Assembly (NCBI GenBank): GCA_017694215.1
Contig: JADIND010000068.1
Location: 1-5,674, forward strand
DNA length: 5,674 bases
Reading direction: 5' to 3'
From: Candidatus Scatousia excrementipullorum
Lineage (GTDB): Bacteria > Cyanobacteriota > Vampirovibrionia > Gastranaerophilales > Gastranaerophilaceae
The position numbers were made by a program, and so were the translations under genes. The notes below the pieces were generated by a model that did no database searches, was not told where the DNA came from, and was given only the letters and a program-made list of their open reading frames with translations. Below, piece by piece: positions 3,899-5,674 of this stretch; position 1 is the first letter of the stretch; every line of letters begins with the position of its first letter.

Positions 3899-4621
3899 TT
3901 AAACCAATTCTTTAACTTCAGCAGCAAATACTTTCGGATCCAATTTGATACCTGGGCCCATTGTTGTTGCAAGGTAAACTGATTTTACAAATGTACCTTT
4001 TGCTGCAGACGGTTTAGCTCTTAAAATTGCATCAGCTAAAGTTGCATAGTTCTTAACCAGATCTTCGTTAGAAAAATCAACTTTTCCGATAGGACAGTGA
4101 ATCATACCCTGTTTATCAGCTCTGAATTCAACTTTACCTGCTTTTGCATCTTTAACAGCTTTTGCTACATCCATTGTAACAGTTCCTGTTTTAGGGTTTG
4201 GCATCAAGCCTTTAGGTCCCAATACACGTCCTAATTTACCGAGCATACCCATACAATCAGGTGTTGCAATAAGTGTATCAAATTCAAACCAGCCGCCTGA
4301 AATTTTATCGATAATTTCTTCAGCTCCTGCATAATCAGCACCTGCATCTTTTGCTTCAGTTGCTTTTGCACCTTTTGCAATAACACATACTCTGACAGTT
4401 TTACCCAAACCTGCAGGTAATACAACTGTAGATCTGATCTGCTGGTCAGCCTGACGAACATCAATACCTAATCTCATATGGCATTCTACCGTTTCGTTAA
4501 ATTTTGATGTTTCTTTTGATATTTCCTGTAATTTTTTCAATGCATCCACTGCAGTTGCAGGCTGTGTAAAGTCTGCAAGCATTTCCTGCACTTTTTTCTG
4601 TTTTTTAGTTAATTTTGACAT
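3899..4621 (-). CDS. rplA: 50S ribosomal protein L1
   Basis: A 240-residue L1 protein of normal length. L1 binds helices 76-78 of 23S rRNA at the mobile L1 stalk beside the E site, and in several bacteria represses its own operon by binding mRNA. Family motifs include RLGIDVRQADQQIRSTVVLP (50-69), WFEFDTLIATPDCMG (111-125), the signature GRVLGPKGLMPNPKTGTVT (131-149) and ATTMGPGIKLD (218-228). Upstream in-frame ATGs at 4669 and 4639 would add 16 or 6 residues; I choose 4621 because MSKLTKKQKK is a typical L1 N-terminus and AAAGGA precedes it by about 10 nt. It follows rplK by about 50 nt, which contain a small GGAGTT/AACTCC hairpin (4649-4663). A strong terminator comes right after it. Confidence 0.97.
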   Translation of the reverse strand: MSKLTKKQKKVQEMLADFTQPATAVDALKKLQEISKETSKFNETVECHMRLGIDVRQADQQIRSTVVLPAGLGKTVRVCVIAKGAKATEAKDAGADYAGAEEIIDKISGGWFEFDTLIATPDCMGMLGKLGRVLGPKGLMPNPKTGTVTMDVAKAVKDAKAGKVEFRADKQGMIHCPIGKVDFSNEDLVKNYATLADAILRAKPSAAKGTFVKSVYLATTMGPGIKLDPKVFAAEVKELV

Positions 4622-4672
4622 TTTTAAATTTCCTTTCATGGTGTTAGCGGAGTTTTTAACTCCTTCCATTTA

Positions 4673-5098
4673 CTATTCTTTTACTGTAACGCCCATTGCT
4701 CTGCAAGAACCTGCAATCATTTTCACTGCAGCTTCCATTGTTGTTGCGTTAAGGTCGTTCATTTTTATTTTTGCGATTTCTTCAAGCTGTTCTCTTGTGA
4801 TTTCAGCAACTTTATCTTTGTTAGGTGCTGCTGAACCTTTTGAGAGATTCAATGCTTTTTTAATCAATACAGGTGCCGGTGGTGATTTTGTTACGAATGA
4901 AAAACTTCTGTCTTCGTAAACATCAATGATAACCGGGATAATATATCCTGCTTGAGATTCGGTTTTTGCATTGAATTGTTTGCAGAAATCCATAATGTTA
5001 ACACCGTGCTGACCTAATGCCGGACCAACCGGTGGTGACGGATTTGCTTTTCCTGCTTCAATTTGAAGCTTGATTTTTCCTACTACTTTTTTAGCCAT
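4673..5098 (-). CDS. rplK: 50S ribosomal protein L11
   Basis: A 141-residue L11 protein, the standard length. L11 binds the GTPase-associated centre of 23S rRNA and takes part in factor binding and stringent-response signalling. The N-terminal domain carries the invariant proline-rich segment PSPPVGPALGQHGVNI (20-35). The C-terminal RNA-binding domain begins around PPAPVLIKKA and includes the KVAEITREQLEEIA and ATTMEAAVKMIAGSCRAMGV stretches. The start is firm: MAKKV is typical, and AAAAGGAG (5112-5105) lies 6 nt upstream. The Shine-Dalgarno sequence directly adjoins a structured RNA resembling the L1 target, so rplK (and rplA by coupling) is probably under L1 control. Comparison favours a cyanobacteria-like L11. 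Confidence 0.98.
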   Translation of the reverse strand: MAKKVVGKIKLQIEAGKANPSPPVGPALGQHGVNIMDFCKQFNAKTESQAGYIIPVIIDVYEDRSFSFVTKSPPAPVLIKKALNLSKGSAAPNKDKVAEITREQLEEIAKIKMNDLNATTMEAAVKMIAGSCRAMGVTVKE

Positions 5099-5112
5099 TT
5101 TTTTCTCCTTTT

Positions 5113-5156
5113 GTGGTACTAACGGTTTTTGCCGGCTCTGGCAAAAATCCTTCCAC
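5113..5156 (-). promoter_or_regulatory. Putative L1-binding mRNA operator in the rplK leader
   Basis: In the nusG-rplK gap the minus-strand RNA forms a lower helix, GUGG (5156-5153) with CCAC (5116-5113). Above it is an asymmetric loop (AA on one side, GUUAGUA on the other), then GG (5150-5149) with CC (5125-5124), a bulged A, and an 8-bp helix UUUUUGCC/GGCAAAAA (5147-5140, 5133-5126) capped by 6 nt. The 23S rRNA L1 site has the same plan: GGUGG-GA-GG on one strand and CC-UUGAAAUA-CCACC on the other (E. coli sequence from memory). The structure ends at the base before the rplK Shine-Dalgarno sequence. L1 repression of the L11 operon is established in E. coli; its use here is inference from the match. 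Confidence 0.6.
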
Positions 5157-5199
5157 CTTTCTTGTACTATTTTGGTGAATTTATTTTCACCTGACTGAA

Positions 5200-5674
5200 T
5201 TATAATTTGTTAATTTGTTTGTATTCCAATTCAACCGGAGTTTCACGGCCGAAGATTGAAACATTTGCACGAAGTTTAGACTTGTCAGGATAAACTTCAA
5301 TAATATCTGCGATAAAGTCTGCGAACGGTCCGGAGATAATTCTGACTTTGTCGCCTGCTTTAACATCAAGTTCAATTTTCTGAGTGGTTGAAGTTGAGCG
5401 GTTAATAATTTTCTTAATTTCACTGTCTTTTGCAGGAATCGGACGTTTAGCAGAACCGACGAATTTAGTGACTCCGGCAGTGTGTCTTACTACATACCAG
5501 CTGTCTTCATCCATAATCATTTCAACAAGAACATAACCAGGGAAGATTTTTTCTTCTCTTTCTTGCTTTTTGCCTGATTTTACCTGAGTAACTGTTTTTT
5601 GAGGAACTTCTACTCTGAAGATTTTTTCGCCCATATTCATATATTCAATACGTTTTTCGAGGTTAACTTTAACC
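5200..5674 (-). CDS. nusG: Transcription termination/antitermination factor NusG (partial, N-terminus outside)
   Basis: The C-terminal 157 residues of NusG; the frame stays open to the window edge (…VKVNLEKRIEYMNMGEKIF), so roughly the first 15-25 residues are missing. NusG binds RNA polymerase and links it to Rho or the ribosome. The NGN domain includes FPGYVLVEMIMDEDSWYVVR and GVTKFVGS, and the C-terminal KOW domain is GDKVRIISGPFADF then FGRETPVELEYKQINKL. In the KOW core the usual glycine after ADF-x is alanine (FADFIADI). An ATG inside (5640) is not the start, because the upstream residues are conserved NusG. It is followed after about 100 nt by rplK in the classical nusG-rplK-rplA order. 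Confidence 0.97.
   Translation of the reverse strand, partial: VKVNLEKRIEYMNMGEKIFRVEVPQKTVTQVKSGKKQEREEKIFPGYVLVEMIMDEDSWYVVRHTAGVTKFVGSAKRPIPAKDSEIKKIINRSTSTTQKIELDVKAGDKVRIISGPFADFIADIIEVYPDKSKLRANVSIFGRETPVELEYKQINKL

Noticed and set aside
3437..3982. 181-codon + strand ORF across the repeat cluster
   Set aside because: It overlaps the copy B, GC-rich and CCCCCTTTAC repeats, the operon terminator and the 3' end of rplA; no coding signal.
4667..4669. Upstream rplA start giving a 256-residue protein
   Set aside because: It lies 3 nt after the rplK stop without a Shine-Dalgarno sequence, and the added residues are not typical of L1; the ATG at 4621 fits better.

Overview
The window looks like a low-GC, Gram-negative-type bacterium with cyanobacterial affinities. 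The 5S rRNA has the cyanobacterial style of ends (CTGGTGTC at the 5' side, GATGCCAGC at the 3' side), and the L11 and L1 proteins look intermediate between cyanobacterial and Firmicutes forms. The intergenic regions are full of short structured dispersed repeats. I infer a non-photosynthetic relative of Cyanobacteria (Melainabacteria/Gastranaerophilales-like). No search was run, so this placement is tentative.

Layout from left to right. On the + strand are the last ~246 nt of a 23S rRNA, a short spacer without tRNA, a complete 5S rRNA and a strong intrinsic terminator, i.e. the end of an rRNA operon. Positions 508-1130 hold no convincing gene. They contain a 178-bp composite palindromic repeat, two GC-rich hairpin repeats, and a minus-strand promoter/terminator pair that could make a ~75-nt small RNA. 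Two small + strand genes follow: a membrane-anchored protein with a PD-(D/E)XK-nuclease-like domain, and a protein with two zinc-ribbon-like Cys clusters. Tail-to-tail with them on the minus strand is an spmA-spmB pair (spore-maturation/nucleoside-recognition membrane proteins). Upstream of spmA is a small minus-strand ORF whose 5' end runs into a dispersed repeat, so it is probably a truncated gene. A repeat-packed intergenic region (3505-3800) leads to a terminator and the minus-strand nusG-rplK-rplA operon, with nusG cut by the right window edge.

Regulation is the most interesting content. The nusG-rplK gap encodes an RNA that resembles the L1-binding site of 23S rRNA (helices 76-78) and abuts the rplK Shine-Dalgarno sequence, which fits L1 autoregulation of L11-L1 synthesis. 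Three genes that appear to be first in their transcripts (1148, 1627, 3189) have a -10-like hexamer exactly 6 nt before the ATG and no Shine-Dalgarno sequence. This suggests leaderless mRNAs, while genes inside operons (spmB, rplK) have strong Shine-Dalgarno sequences. The ribosomal operon ends at a strong terminator right after rplA, so rplJ-rplL, its usual partners, do not follow.
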